51,047 nt of DNA, from the NCBI RefSeq assembly GCF_030812995.1, contig NZ_JAUSTT010000031.1, forward strand, positions 1 through 51,047, read 5' to 3'. The translations under genes were made by a program, and so were the position numbers. Of this stretch, positions 37,021-46,765 are shown piece after piece; within the stretch, counting starts at the first letter, position 1, and every line of letters starts with the position of its first letter. Source of the DNA: Bacillus chungangensis. Lineage in GTDB: Bacteria > Bacillota > Bacilli > Bacillales > Bacillaceae_C. Under the pieces are notes generated by a model. It was not told the DNA's origin, made no database searches, and saw only the letters and a program-made list of their open reading frames with translations.

Positions 37021-38301
37021 TCATGCCATCATTTTTTTTGAAGAAACTGTTGCAATAGAAAGCAAAGAAATGATGCAAGTGACAACGATATAGAGAGCAA
37101 CTGGAATCCATGAACCATGGAATTCTCTCATTAAATACGTTGCAATTAATGGCGCTGTACCACCTGCAAGAGCAGCTCCAAGTTGATAGCCAAGTGTAAT
37201 GCCAGTATATCTGACATTAGTAGAAAATAATTCCGAAAATAAAGTTCCAAGAACGGCTGTCACTGGAGCCCATAGGATTCCTAAGCCAATGATTGTTGCA
37301 GCAACGACTGCTGCCATTGTTCCTTTATTTAAAAGGAGGAAATATGGGAATGCGTATACAAGCAGCAAAAATACTCCCCACGTGTACATTCGCTTACGGC
37401 CAATTTTATCAGAAAGGATTCCCATTAATGGAATCATTCCTGTTGTAACGAAAGTCGCTATTGTAACTGCATTAAGGACAGATGTATTAGGCAGTGCTAA
37501 TTGGGATGTCCCATATGAAACAATAAAGGTAGAGAAAATATAAAATGGCCCTGTTTCAGCGAATTTCGCGCCGGTAGCAATCAATACTTCTCGCCAATGA
37601 TATTTTAATGTATCAAAAAGCGGCACTTTTGTAATGTGCCCACTTTCTTTCACTTTTTTAAAATCCGGTGTCTCATCTAGGCCATTCCGAATCCAAAGTC
37701 CAATCAAAACAAGCACTGCACTTAAAATGAAAGGTACGCGCCATCCCCAAACGATAAAACCATCTCCTGAAATGACAGTCATCGCTGCAACAGCAGAAGT
37801 GCCAAGCAGCATTCCGATCGTAACGCCTATTTGGGGAATGCTTCCGAAAAAACCTTTCTTCTCTTTCGGTGCATATTCAACGGCAAGCAATAGAGCACCG
37901 CCCCATTCACCGCCAATTCCAAGGCCTTGAATGACACGCAGTATGATTAATAGAATAGGGGCCAATAATCCAATTGTTTGATAGGTTGGCAGCAGTCCTA
38001 TGCATACCGTTGCTGCACCCATCAATGTCAACGTAATAACCAACGTCTTTTTTCGGCCAATTTTATCGCCTATATGGCTAAAAATAATGCCCCCAAGCGG
38101 GCGAATGAAAAATGGAATCCCAAAAGATAAATAAGATAACATTAGTGCAATAAAAGGATCTTCATTCGGAAAAAACAATTTGTTAAATACGATTGCTGCG
38201 GAAGTTCCGTATAAGAAAAAATCAAACCACTCAATAGAACTTCCAATCAAACTCGCTAGTAATGCTTTCTTCTCTTGTTTTGTCTTGTCGTTCTTCCGCA
38301 A
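37021..38301 (-). CDS. MHS-family (MFS) metabolite:proton symporter
   Basis: A 426-aa, 12-helix transporter. The family signature is IEWFDFFLYGTSAA in helix 1, RPLGGIIFSHIGDKIGRKKT between helices 2 and 3, and GGEWGGALLLAVEYAP in helix 5. MHS proteins (ShiA, KgtP, ProP type) import organic acids or compatible solutes. TTG 38301 has GAGGGGG upstream. Its position beside the sigma-54 activator suggests it takes up a related organic acid, but no sigma-54 promoter was seen in its own leader. Confidence 0.88.
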   Translation of the reverse strand: MRKNDKTKQEKKALLASLIGSSIEWFDFFLYGTSAAIVFNKLFFPNEDPFIALMLSYLSFGIPFFIRPLGGIIFSHIGDKIGRKKTLVITLTLMGAATVCIGLLPTYQTIGLLAPILLIILRVIQGLGIGGEWGGALLLAVEYAPKEKKGFFGSIPQIGVTIGMLLGTSAVAAMTVISGDGFIVWGWRVPFILSAVLVLIGLWIRNGLDETPDFKKVKESGHITKVPLFDTLKYHWREVLIATGAKFAETGPFYIFSTFIVSYGTSQLALPNTSVLNAVTIATFVTTGMIPLMGILSDKIGRKRMYTWGVFLLLVYAFPYFLLLNKGTMAAVVAATIIGLGILWAPVTAVLGTLFSELFSTNVRYTGITLGYQLGAALAGGTAPLIATYLMREFHGSWIPVALYIVVTCIISLLSIATVSSKKMMA

Positions 38302-38343
38302 TAAAAATCCCCCTCATCTCATATGTCATTTAAAGTCTGTCTT

Positions 38344-38383
38344 GTCCCAATTTTATAAGAAGACTGTCTTTTTTAATTGGGAC
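38344..38383. promoter_or_regulatory. Nested inverted repeat in the MHS transporter leader
   Basis: GTCCCAATT and AATTGGGAC enclose a smaller repeat AAGACTGTCTT, 43 bp before the TTG start on the minus strand. It may be an operator or a leader hairpin. Confidence 0.4.
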
Positions 38384-38435
38384 TTGAAAGTTAAAAAAAT
38401 CAACTTACTTTTCTATCTCCTTACTTTTAGAAAAA

Positions 38436-38822
38436 TCACTGTCGATGTATGTCACTCATCAATGCATGTGTGTTGTGATCAGGATCAGTAAAGAATGCCA
38501 TCCAAGTCTCGATCTGATCTGTTTTTGCAACGAGATGCGGTTCACTCACAAAAGGAACGCCTTTTGAAGTGAGCGCTTGATAGGCTGTTTCAATATGATC
38601 CACTTGAAAATAGATAACAGAACTAGGGTGATCAAATTGTGGCTGTTCAGGAATGCTGAGTAACAGGCGTGTACCTTGACATTCAAAAAATGCCATATTA
38701 GTTGTTTAAAATAGAAAAGGGAGGCCTAGTTGTTCTTTATAAAAGTGAATCGCTTTTTCTAAATCATGAACAGGAATACCTATTTGCGAAATTTTCCGAA
38801 TTGTGATTGCGCCGTTTTTCAT
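38436..38822 (-). pseudogene. VOC family protein interrupted by a stop codon
   Basis: GGAGGGATAAAC precedes ATG 38822. The frame reads RKISQIGIPVHDLEKAIHFY and LGLPFLF, meets TAA at 38706-38708, then continues in the same frame as TTNMAFFECQGTRLLLSIPE to the end at 38436. Together they form one glyoxalase/VOC protein of 128 codons, with metal-binding-type positions in both halves. The stop splits it into 38 and about 86 residues. An ATG at 38696 has no good ribosome binding site. Probably inactive. Confidence 0.8.
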
Positions 38823-39505
38823 GTTTATCCCTCCTTTCGTATTTTTGTCATTTATATATTATCATTTTGGTGTTGGAATGAGTAGGGAAAAAGCAACGTA
38901 TAGATAAGTTAATAACCTGTACATAGTGATTATTATTGACTAGAAATGATAAACGATGAAACAATTCCGCTATATATAGGTTATATATTTCTCCATTTGG
39001 ACGTTAAAGTAATACGTTTTCCGTACAGTTTCTTTTATTAAAAAGTAATAACTGAGGTATAACGAGGAGTTCGTTTTTTGCCAAATTTCCTCGGAAATAA
39101 TGTATTCATTCGAAAGAATTTTACAATTGGCAGCAAGATATGGCTAAGAATGTCCTAATCAGTTATCAGAATAGACAGAACATCTTTATTGCAAGAAAGC
39201 TTTGCAAACAAATAAAAGCTCTCGTCTCCTTCTTAGTCAATGTCTACTCATAATATTTTTTATATCTTTTTCACTTTGAAATGTTTTTTTGAAACAATTG
39301 AGTTGGTGACGATTGACAAAAATTCTCTTGGCCAAAGTTAAAGGACACATGCCATTCTAAAATACCGCTTTACATTTTGAACAAGTAGGAAAGAAATTAT
39401 TTTGGAAGATCTACACCATATGTTGGAATTTTCATTATTTTTCACCTATTATAAATGTAAATGATGATTACGAAAATAATGTGGTTGTATTAAGAGGATG
39501 GAAGA
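38823..39505. other. Long AT-rich intergenic region
   Basis: About 680 bp without a supported gene, repeat or RNA motif. Short open frames lack ribosome binding sites and protein-like patterns. Confidence 0.5.
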
Positions 39506-39523
39506 GAAGGGAGAAATAGAAAA

Positions 39524-40309
39524 TTGAAATGGAAAGTAGGATGTGTGCAATTAAATATCGTTTTTGGAGATCCAAAACAAAATATGGAAAAGGCAGAAGC
39601 TTGGCTAGCAAAAGCAGCAGCAGAACATTGTTCTATTGCTGTTCTTCCCGAACTTTGGACGACAGGGTACGATTTAACACGATTGAACGAAATTGCTGAT
39701 GAAGAAGGAAAAGCAGTACTTGCATTTCTCAAAATGCAAGCAAAAAAGCACCAGCTTCAAATCATTGGCGGTTCTATTGCGAAACGCACTCAGAACGGTG
39801 TACGAAATACAATGTATGTTGTCAACAAGAATGGCGAGCTTATCCACGAATATAGCAAACTGCATCTATTTCAGTTAATGGATGAGCATGTATACTTCCA
39901 GGCAGGGGAGGATGAGCCGCTTTTTTCGATCGATGGCGAGCAAGCAGCAAGCTTTATCTGCTATGATATTCGGTTTCCAGAATGGCTCAGGAAGTCTGTA
40001 TTGCAAGGTGCGAAGGTATTGTTTGTTGTAGCGGAGTGGCCGCTGCCAAGGTTGGAACACTGGCAAACATTGTTAAAGGCTCGTGCCATTGAAAACCAAT
40101 GCTATATCATTGCCTGCAACCGGAGCGGCAAAGACCCACATAACCACTTTGCTGGTCATTCAATGATCATTGATCCATGGGGAACGATCCTTTCAGAAGG
40201 AAGTGAAGGAGAAGCGCTTGTGACAGGTGAAGTAGATCTGAATGATATTCAAGCAATTCGTCAGCGTATTCCTGTATTTGACGATCGTCGTCCTGATTTT
40301 TACAAGTGA
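39524..40309 (+). CDS. Carbon-nitrogen hydrolase (nitrilase family, MtnU-like)
   Basis: A 261-aa cytoplasmic amidase with the complete Glu-Lys-Cys triad: Glu43 in LPELWTTGY, Lys112 in YSKLHLF and Cys146 in FICYDIRFPEWLR. It resembles Bacillus MtnU/YkrU and omega-amidase YafV, which hydrolyse 2-oxo acid amides such as alpha-ketoglutaramate, in methionine salvage. TTG 39524 is preceded by AGAAGGGAGAAA. No methionine salvage genes are nearby, so the specific role is inferred. Confidence 0.9.
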   Translation: MKWKVGCVQLNIVFGDPKQNMEKAEAWLAKAAAEHCSIAVLPELWTTGYDLTRLNEIADEEGKAVLAFLKMQAKKHQLQIIGGSIAKRTQNGVRNTMYVVNKNGELIHEYSKLHLFQLMDEHVYFQAGEDEPLFSIDGEQAASFICYDIRFPEWLRKSVLQGAKVLFVVAEWPLPRLEHWQTLLKARAIENQCYIIACNRSGKDPHNHFAGHSMIIDPWGTILSEGSEGEALVTGEVDLNDIQAIRQRIPVFDDRRPDFYK

Positions 40310-40392
40310 AACATTTTGTGTGAGGTGCAGGAAACAGAGGAAAAAAACAATAAATCAGTAAAGGACAAGGTATTTTTGATTATTGATCACCC

Positions 40393-40425
40393 TGAGAAAA
40401 CCGCCTTGAAAAAGCGGTTTTCTCA
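40393..40425 (+). terminator. Terminator after the nitrilase-family gene
   Basis: TGAGAAAACCGC pairs perfectly with GCGGTTTTCTCA across nine bases. Confidence 0.75.
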
Positions 40426-40517
40426 TTGAAAGTGCATTTTTTTCGATTAATTAAATAGTTAGGAGGGGAAGGGGCGGAAGTAATGGTAACTAGTGAAATA
40501 AATGAAATTACGTTTTA

Positions 40518-40997
40518 TTATTTCATTTTTTTGTTCTTAAATAACTTTTTTCTAGATGAAGAATTTGTGTGCTCATCCCAAAAAATTTGATATTCATAAG
40601 AGTTATTTTCTAGAATCTGTCTCATTCTTGTTTTAATATCTGGATGAATATCTAAATTTTCGAATTCTGACAATGGGTACCAGCCACATTCTCCTTCGTC
40701 TCCATTTTTTATGCTTCCTGTAAAGTCATCTGAATAGTAATCAACATATACGAATTGTTCTCTTTTCATTTCATTTATATACCCTGATAATCCTTCCAAT
40801 TGTAGATTATTTAAAATCAGCCCAGTTTCTTCGAATACTTCCCTCTTCGCTGATTCTTCAAATGTTTCTGGAAATTCAACTTTTCCTCCAGGTGGAACCA
40901 ATCCATAAAAATCTCCTTTATTTCTATTAATCAACAAAATCTCTTTATCCTTAACAACCACTACTAAATTCCAAAATTTATATGTAACTTCTTTCAT
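40518..40997 (-). CDS. Nudix hydrolase (MutT-like)
   Basis: A 159-aa protein with a complete Nudix box GX5EX7REUXEEXGU at about 37-60 (GKVEFPE, then REVFEETGL). It resembles the 8-oxo-dGTP diphosphatase MutX/YjhB group, but the substrate cannot be told. The C-terminal tail is lysine-rich (KKLFKNKKMK). ATG 40997 has AAAGGAG upstream. Monocistronic. Confidence 0.88.
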   Translation of the reverse strand: MKEVTYKFWNLVVVVKDKEILLINRNKGDFYGLVPPGGKVEFPETFEESAKREVFEETGLILNNLQLEGLSGYINEMKREQFVYVDYYSDDFTGSIKNGDEGECGWYPLSEFENLDIHPDIKTRMRQILENNSYEYQIFWDEHTNSSSRKKLFKNKKMK

Positions 40998-41163
40998 GAA
41001 AACTCCTTTCCATTCATTTCTTTGAATATCATCTATCCTATATGATGATATCGTTCTTTCTTCATCTAAAGTAGTAAAAACACAATTTGTTCATGATAAA
41101 GGAGGTGTCAGGATTTCTTGACATTCATAAACACGCCATGTCCATGAATGTAGTGAACACATA

Positions 41164-42549
41164 TCATTGAACGAGTTGTAAAGACTTGTATGCATTCACA
41201 ATACCACTTCCAAATTGGCTGTTAGTGCTAGTACGATCAGCACCTTCATTAAGTATATTTCTAATTTCCATAACAGATGGTTTTCGTCCGTGCTTCTCTT
41301 GATACTCAGCAATAATTAATGCCGCCGCAGCAGCTACTTTCGGTGCGGCTAAACTGGTACCGGTCATGAATTCATAACCTTTATCAAAACCAAAGTATTT
41401 ACTTACTTCTGTTTGTTCTAAATTTGTTGGGTACGTCGTTAGTGTCAAATAATGAATGTCTATCATGCCATCGATAGGATACGAAGGTCCAAAATCGCCG
41501 CCAGGTGCTCCAATATCTACATTACTACCAAAATTAGAGTTATAGGCCAATAGACGATCTCTATTTGTGGATGCTACTGTAAAGGCGTCTTCTAATCCTC
41601 CTGGCATATAATACTGCTCATCTCCTGGGAACCCTCTTGCTTCAGCTAATTGAAATGGATCTGATAAATCAAATCCTTTCTCTTCTGTCCCTGAAGATGC
41701 GACGACAAAACTTCCTTTCTCTTTCGTATAAGCCAAAGCACGATTAAAAGCCATGTATACTGCTCGATCTTCTTCATAATTGACCGACTTGTAAGTCCCT
41801 AAACTTAAATTAATAACATCCATTCCATCGTCAGCCGCCTCAATAATCGCCTCGATAATATCCATAGAAGAAGCATTGGACGTATGAAATACTTTGTAAG
41901 GTACTATTCCAATATGAGGTGCGACTCCTTTAATTCTCCCATTTGCTGCAATGGAACCTGCCACCATTGTCCCATGCCCCATGTAATCTTGGGTATCAGT
42001 GATACCATTAATAAAAGATTTTCCCCTTGAAATAATATTGTCTTTTAAATCAGGATGATGAAAATCAAGCCCACTATCGATAACCGCCACCTTCACATCG
42101 TGATTGCCGGTTTGAATGGAATAGCTTTCACCGTTATTTGTCACTTGCTCAAGATCCCAGCGCCAACGGTCATAAATAGATTTATCAGTCATGAATAAAC
42201 TGAAATGATGCTGAAATGGTAATGAAAGGAGAGGGAGCTTTTCATGAGTAATAAGTAAATCTGTCCCAATACTTTCAATATCGTGTTCATATGCTATCTT
42301 GATAAAACGTTCAATTTCTTCCATATTTTCTTCAGTCTCAATAGTAATTGCTGATATCGTTGGTAAGCCTTCCACTTTTGTATGAGTAAATTGTCGGAGA
42401 ATTTCAGCAATCATTGTTTTTACATGTATACCATCTTTAAAAACGAATACTCTTTTATCACTGTCTGCCTTAACATTAACAGCGAAAAGGCTAAGGAAGA
42501 TAAGGGTTAAAAAAAAGCAGTATTTTATTTTCCTAGAATGTGTATTCAA
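41164..42549 (-). CDS. Secreted subtilisin-like serine protease (S8)
   Basis: A 461-aa precursor. Signal peptide about 1-28 (hydrophobic CFFLTLIFLSLFAVNV, then KADS), an I9-like propeptide to about 125, then the subtilase domain with catalytic Asp158 (VIDSGLDFHHPDL), His192 (GHGTMVAGS) and Ser399 (GTSLAAPK). The enzyme ends right after the catalytic domain. It resembles the lantibiotic-leader protease/LanP and Bacillus intracellular-type branch, but no lantibiotic genes are near. TTG 42549 with GGGAGAGATAAC upstream. Confidence 0.9.
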   Translation of the reverse strand: MNTHSRKIKYCFFLTLIFLSLFAVNVKADSDKRVFVFKDGIHVKTMIAEILRQFTHTKVEGLPTISAITIETEENMEEIERFIKIAYEHDIESIGTDLLITHEKLPLLSLPFQHHFSLFMTDKSIYDRWRWDLEQVTNNGESYSIQTGNHDVKVAVIDSGLDFHHPDLKDNIISRGKSFINGITDTQDYMGHGTMVAGSIAANGRIKGVAPHIGIVPYKVFHTSNASSMDIIEAIIEAADDGMDVINLSLGTYKSVNYEEDRAVYMAFNRALAYTKEKGSFVVASSGTEEKGFDLSDPFQLAEARGFPGDEQYYMPGGLEDAFTVASTNRDRLLAYNSNFGSNVDIGAPGGDFGPSYPIDGMIDIHYLTLTTYPTNLEQTEVSKYFGFDKGYEFMTGTSLAAPKVAAAAALIIAEYQEKHGRKPSVMEIRNILNEGADRTSTNSQFGSGIVNAYKSLQLVQ

Positions 42550-43045
42550 TAGTTATCTCTCCCAACACTATTTTGTTATTTAGTATGTAATGTATTTGTA
42601 AAGGATTTAGTTAGTTTACTAAAAAAAGTAAAATAGAAAAAAACCTCTCGTTCAAAATTTATTAAAAATTTTCTATATAGCGAAAATATAGATTCCTTAT
42701 CCTAAAATATACAACAATGGGTAGTAATTGTAAATAGTCGTTGAGGAAGGATTAAATTTTTCTCGATTCAACCACATAGTTGCTTGATTTTATGTAAGTA
42801 TATTCATCTCTTTTTAAAGCAGATGGCCACAAGAATGCTAAAGTAAAAAATGTAAAACATGTAAAATTGTTGCGAGGGGTGGGGTACGTTCCATTGGAGA
42901 AGTTCAAAGAACCCAATGGTTCACCGGGTTCTTGATCTTCAAACGAGAAGATTGTATGTTTAGATGATAACGTTCAATGAACTGTATCTCTAAAGGGATA
43001 AGCAGCAAATGATTATTAATGAAAGCTGAAGAGTTATTGAAATTT
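42550..43045. other. Intergenic region with one terminator
   Basis: No gene supported. Apart from the hairpin at 42899-42940 it is AT-rich spacer upstream of the protease and downstream of the rhamnose regulator. Confidence 0.45.
42899..42940. terminator. Terminator downstream of the rhamnose regulator
   Basis: GAAGTTCAAAGAACCC pairs with GGGTTCTTGATCTTC with two irregularities, a long stem about 100 bp after the regulator's stop codon. Confidence 0.5.
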
Positions 43046-43804
43046 TTAATACAATACGGTTACACCATACTTCTCCAGAAAGCTGATCCATTCTTCTTGT
43101 GGTTTTTTGTCCGTGATTAAGTAATCAAGCTGGTCGAAATCAAACATTTTAATAAAGCCAATTTTATCAAATTTCGTCGAATCCATTAATAAAATAATTT
43201 TCGTTGCTTGCTGATTCATGAGTCTTTTTAAATCGCTTTCCGGTTCATTTGAATCAGTGATTCCATGTGCTAAGGAAATGCCTTTACAGCTAAAAAGAGC
43301 AACGTCGACATTATAGTTTTGGACTGTATTATGGGCAACTGTTCCGACAAGAGATCGCGATTTTTTTCTTAATGTTCCTCCTGTTGAAATAATCGTATGG
43401 TTGACGTTAGTGAATTCTTGTAAGACGATAACAGAATTCGTAATAATCGTTAAGTTTTCTCGTTCCTTGCACAATATTTTTAATGCTTCAAAAACAGTTG
43501 AGCTTGTATCAGTCATTAACGTATCTCCATCATTAATTAATGGTAAAAGCTTATTAGCGATGTTGATCTTTTCTTCAATATTAATTGTATTCCTAGTTTG
43601 GTATGGCAAGTCTTCATTTGTATGAGCATTTAAGACAGCACCGCCGTAATTCCGAGTGGCGATCCCTTCTTTTTCCAACTTTTCTAAGTCACGCCGAATG
43701 GTTTCTTCGGTTACATTAAATGTTGCTGCAAGACGAGAAACATATACCCTTTTATCTTTATAAAGATACTCAAGTATCTTTTCTCTCCTTTCAAACGGCT
43801 TCAT
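43046..43804 (-). CDS. rhaR: DeoR-family regulator of rhamnose catabolism
   Basis: A 252-aa regulator. The N-terminal DeoR HTH reads RREKILEYLYKDKRVYVSRL and NVTEETIRRDLEKLEKEG, and the C-terminal sugar-phosphate sensor domain has TDTSSTVFEALK, TNSVIVLQEF and STGGTLRKKSRSLVG. It is divergent from rhaB and matches the arrangement of Bacillus RhaR (YulB), a repressor of rhamnose genes probably released by L-rhamnulose 1-phosphate. ATG 43804 has GAAAGGAAGG upstream. Direct and inverted repeats in the shared intergenic region are its likely operators. Confidence 0.88.
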   Translation of the reverse strand: MKPFERREKILEYLYKDKRVYVSRLAATFNVTEETIRRDLEKLEKEGIATRNYGGAVLNAHTNEDLPYQTRNTINIEEKINIANKLLPLINDGDTLMTDTSSTVFEALKILCKERENLTIITNSVIVLQEFTNVNHTIISTGGTLRKKSRSLVGTVAHNTVQNYNVDVALFSCKGISLAHGITDSNEPESDLKRLMNQQATKIILLMDSTKFDKIGFIKMFDFDQLDYLITDKKPQEEWISFLEKYGVTVLY

Positions 43805-43880
43805 GTTATCCTTCCTTTCTCTTTTTCATTGTAACGATTTTCTTTTTTTTTTCAAAGAAAAAAGAAATAAAAGTAAGGAA

Positions 43881-43994
43881 ACAAAGAATAATAAGATTAA
43901 ATCTTTATTATTTTTTGTTTGTTACATGAATGTGAACGAAAAATATATAAACAAAAGAAAAAACAACATTTTATGTTGATTATTTTTTGTTTGT
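43881..43994. promoter_or_regulatory. Repeats between rhaR and rhaB, candidate operators
   Basis: ATTATTTTTTGTTTGT occurs at 43907-43922 and 43979-43994, 72 bp apart. Each is preceded by an inverted partner (ACAAAGAATAATAA at about 43881; ACAAAAGAAAAAACAACA at about 43951). Arrays of such sites are typical of DeoR repressors. Confidence 0.55.
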
Positions 43995-44005
43995 GGCGTA
44001 ATATG
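43976..44005 (+). promoter_or_regulatory. Probable rhaB promoter
   Basis: -35 TTGATT (43976-43981) and -10 TAATAT (44000-44005), 18 bp apart, overlapping the second operator repeat. Confidence 0.4.
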
Positions 44006-44054
44006 ATGTTGTAAACACAGATTTCTCTTTTGTCCATAAGGAGAGTGGTAAAAA

Positions 44055-45497
44055 GTGACATATGTAGCGGTAGATATTGGCGCATCTAGTGGGCGATTAG
44101 TGTTGGGTGAAGTCGAAAACGACAAGCTGAAGACAAAAATCGTTCACAGATTTGCAAACGGAATCACGGAAAAAAATGGTGTTTGCTACTGGGATATCGA
44201 TCACTTGTTAACCGAAATTTTAAAAGGATTGGAGGTTGTGAAATCTCTCGGGCATAACAGCTGTACTGTTGGAATTGATACATGGGCTGTTGATTATGTT
44301 TTATTAGATGAACAAGGTAATCGCTTACAAGAAGTAATTGCTTATCGTGATCAACGGACACAGCATACGATTGAAAAGGTTACAAAACAACTTTCAAAAG
44401 AGAAATTATATGAAAAAACAGGGATTCAGTTTTTGAACTTTAATACGATTTATCAATTATTTGAAGAAGATAAAGAAATACTTAGTAAAACAAAGCAAAT
44501 TTTAATGGTTCCAGATTATTTAGGCTATTGCCTAACTGGAAATGCCGTAATGGAAGAAACGAATGCTTCGACGACACAGCTTTTAAATATCCACAACCGA
44601 ACTTTTGATGAAGAACTATTGAATCTTTTATCTATCAAAAGGGAGCAGTTTCCGCCTCTTTGTGAACCTGGTGTTATGTTGGGAAAGTTGAAAAAAGCTG
44701 ATTTTCCAGCTTACGATCTTCCTGATTGCAATGTCATCACTGTGGCATCACATGACACGGCCTCCGCTGTTTTAGGAACACCCGGCTCTGGAGACAATTG
44801 GGCTTTCTTAAGCAGTGGGACATGGTCATTAATTGGGATGGAAATCGTAAAGCCAGTAGTTAATCGTTTGGCTTACCAGAATAACTATACAAATGAATGG
44901 GGCGCTTTTAAAACGGTTCGCTTTTTAAAGAATATTATCGGAATGTGGCTTATTCAGGAAGTAAGGAGATTATTGCCAAAGGATTATAGCTTTCCTCAAT
45001 TTGTTGATGAAGCTAAAAAAGTAGCCCATTTTCAGCAGTTCATAAACTTTAACGATGACCGTTTCCTAAACCCTAATAATATGATTGCAGAAATCCAACA
45101 TTATTGCCAAACGACGAATCAAGTTGTACCAGAGACGCCAGGAGAACTAGCAAGTTGTATTTACAGTAATTTGGCAATTATTTATGCAATTGCTCTGTAC
45201 GATTTAGAGGGCATTACAGGCGTAAAAATGGATCGCCTTCATGTTGTTGGCGGTGGTGCTCATAATGAGCTATTGAATCAGCTTACCGCAGATGTAAGCG
45301 GACGAGTTGTATATGCTGGACCAACAGAGGCGACAGCCATTGGCAACTTAGCCATGCAGATGATTGCTGCTAAGGACATTGATGGTTTGGAAAGTGCTCG
45401 GGAAATGATTCGAAACTCATTTGAAATGAAGGAATATCGGCCACAAAAAGTAAACGGTTTAGAAATAATCCAACAATTCAAGGAGGTTGTATGTTGA
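44055..45497 (+). CDS. rhaB: L-rhamnulokinase
   Basis: A 480-aa FGGY-family kinase that phosphorylates L-rhamnulose at position 1. N-terminal phosphate loop [14 protein letters not shown], central [25 protein letters not shown] and [11 protein letters not shown], and the C-terminal [13 protein letters not shown] adenosine motif. Start GTG 44055 follows AAGGAGAGTGG. First gene of the operon; rhaA overlaps its end by 7 bp. Confidence 0.95.
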   Translation: MTYVAVDIGASSGRLVLGEVENDKLKTKIVHRFANGITEKNGVCYWDIDHLLTEILKGLEVVKSLGHNSCTVGIDTWAVDYVLLDEQGNRLQEVIAYRDQRTQHTIEKVTKQLSKEKLYEKTGIQFLNFNTIYQLFEEDKEILSKTKQILMVPDYLGYCLTGNAVMEETNASTTQLLNIHNRTFDEELLNLLSIKREQFPPLCEPGVMLGKLKKADFPAYDLPDCNVITVASHDTASAVLGTPGSGDNWAFLSSGTWSLIGMEIVKPVVNRLAYQNNYTNEWGAFKTVRFLKNIIGMWLIQEVRRLLPKDYSFPQFVDEAKKVAHFQQFINFNDDRFLNPNNMIAEIQHYCQTTNQVVPETPGELASCIYSNLAIIYAIALYDLEGITGVKMDRLHVVGGGAHNELLNQLTADVSGRVVYAGPTEATAIGNLAMQMIAAKDIDGLESAREMIRNSFEMKEYRPQKVNGLEIIQQFKEVVC

Positions 45498-46756
45498 TGA
45501 ACACACAAATTCAAAGAAATTATGAGGCAGCCAAACAAATATATGCAAACCTTGGAATCGATACAGAGAAAGCAATTGTAAAGCTAAAAGACATTAAAAT
45601 TTCCATGCATTGCTGGCAAGGCGACGATGTTCGCGGTTTTTTAAACAAAGATCAGGATTTAACCGGCGGTATTTCAGTTACAGGCAATTATCCCGGAGCT
45701 GCTCGAACTCCAGAAGAACTTCGGCAAGACTTAGAAAAAGCTTATTCACTCATACCAGGTAAACATAAATTAAATTTACATGCCATTTATGCAGATACAG
45801 ACGAAAAAATAGACTTGGATGAAATTGAGCCTCGGCACTATGAAAAATGGGTTCAGTGGGCAAAAAAACAAGGACTTGGTCTTGACTTTAATCCAACTTG
45901 CTTTTCGCATCCCAAATCTGATGATGGTTTTACGTTAAGCCACCCAAATAAAGAAATTCGAGATTTCTGGATAGAGCATTGTAAACGCGCTCGAAAAGTC
46001 GGAGAATACTTCGGAAAAGAAACAGGACAACCTTGTGTAACAAATGTTTGGATTCCAGATGGCTTTAAAGATCAACCTGTTGATCGGCTTGGGCCTCGTG
46101 AACGTTTACAAGCATCGCTAGACGAAGTGTTTAAAGAAGAAATCAATCCAGCTTACAACTTAGATGCAATAGAAAGCAAGCTGTTTGGAATTGGATCTGA
46201 AAGCTATGTTGTAGGTTCTCACGAGTTTTACATGGGATACGGATTAACAAGAAATAAACTCATTTGTTTAGATGCTGGACATTTCCATCCAACCGAAGTC
46301 GTTTCTAATAAACTATCAGCGCTTTCATTGTTCAGTGAAGGGATGCTTCTTCATGTAAGTCGTCCAGTTCGTTGGGATAGCGACCACGTAGTGACGATGG
46401 ACGATGAAACACTTGCTATTGCCCGCGAATTAGTTGTACACAATTTAATCAGCAAGACTCATATTGGTTTAGACTTCTTTGATGCTAGCATTAATCGAGT
46501 AGCTGCATGGGTAATCGGTACTCGTAATATGTTAAAAGCATTGCTTCGCGCTATGTTAGAACCAACAGAATCATTAAAAGAAGCAGAACTAAGAGGGGAT
46601 TATACAACTCGCTTAGCATTAATGGAAGAATTGAAATCATATCCATTCGGAGCTGTTTGGGATTACTACTGTGAATCTAGTAATGTACCAGTTCGCGAAG
46701 ATTGGTTAAAAGAAGTAAAAGACTATGAAACAAATGTTTTATTAAAAAGAGACTAG
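45491..46756 (+). CDS. rhaA: L-rhamnose isomerase
   Basis: A 421-aa metal-dependent TIM-barrel enzyme that interconverts L-rhamnose and L-rhamnulose. Signature segments: [51 protein letters not shown] and VRWDSDHVV. The metal ligands typical of RhaA (Glu, Asp and His in [17 protein letters not shown] and WDSDH) are present. AAGGAGG precedes ATG 45491; a second in-frame ATG is at 45497. It overlaps rhaB. Confidence 0.96.
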   Translation: MLMNTQIQRNYEAAKQIYANLGIDTEKAIVKLKDIKISMHCWQGDDVRGFLNKDQDLTGGISVTGNYPGAARTPEELRQDLEKAYSLIPGKHKLNLHAIYADTDEKIDLDEIEPRHYEKWVQWAKKQGLGLDFNPTCFSHPKSDDGFTLSHPNKEIRDFWIEHCKRARKVGEYFGKETGQPCVTNVWIPDGFKDQPVDRLGPRERLQASLDEVFKEEINPAYNLDAIESKLFGIGSESYVVGSHEFYMGYGLTRNKLICLDAGHFHPTEVVSNKLSALSLFSEGMLLHVSRPVRWDSDHVVTMDDETLAIARELVVHNLISKTHIGLDFFDASINRVAAWVIGTRNMLKALLRAMLEPTESLKEAELRGDYTTRLALMEELKSYPFGAVWDYYCESSNVPVREDWLKEVKDYETNVLLKRD

Positions 46757-46765
46757 GTGGAATGT

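Noticed and set aside
38302-38435. Sigma-54 promoter for the MHS transporter
   Set aside because: A TGGGAC block is present but no GC follows at the required spacing.
41164-42549. Lantibiotic leader protease
   Set aside because: The subtilase resembles that branch in size, but no lantibiotic precursor, modification or export genes are near.
43990-44054. Catabolite-responsive (cre) site before rhaB
   Set aside because: No stretch fits WTGNNARCGNWWWCAW closely enough.
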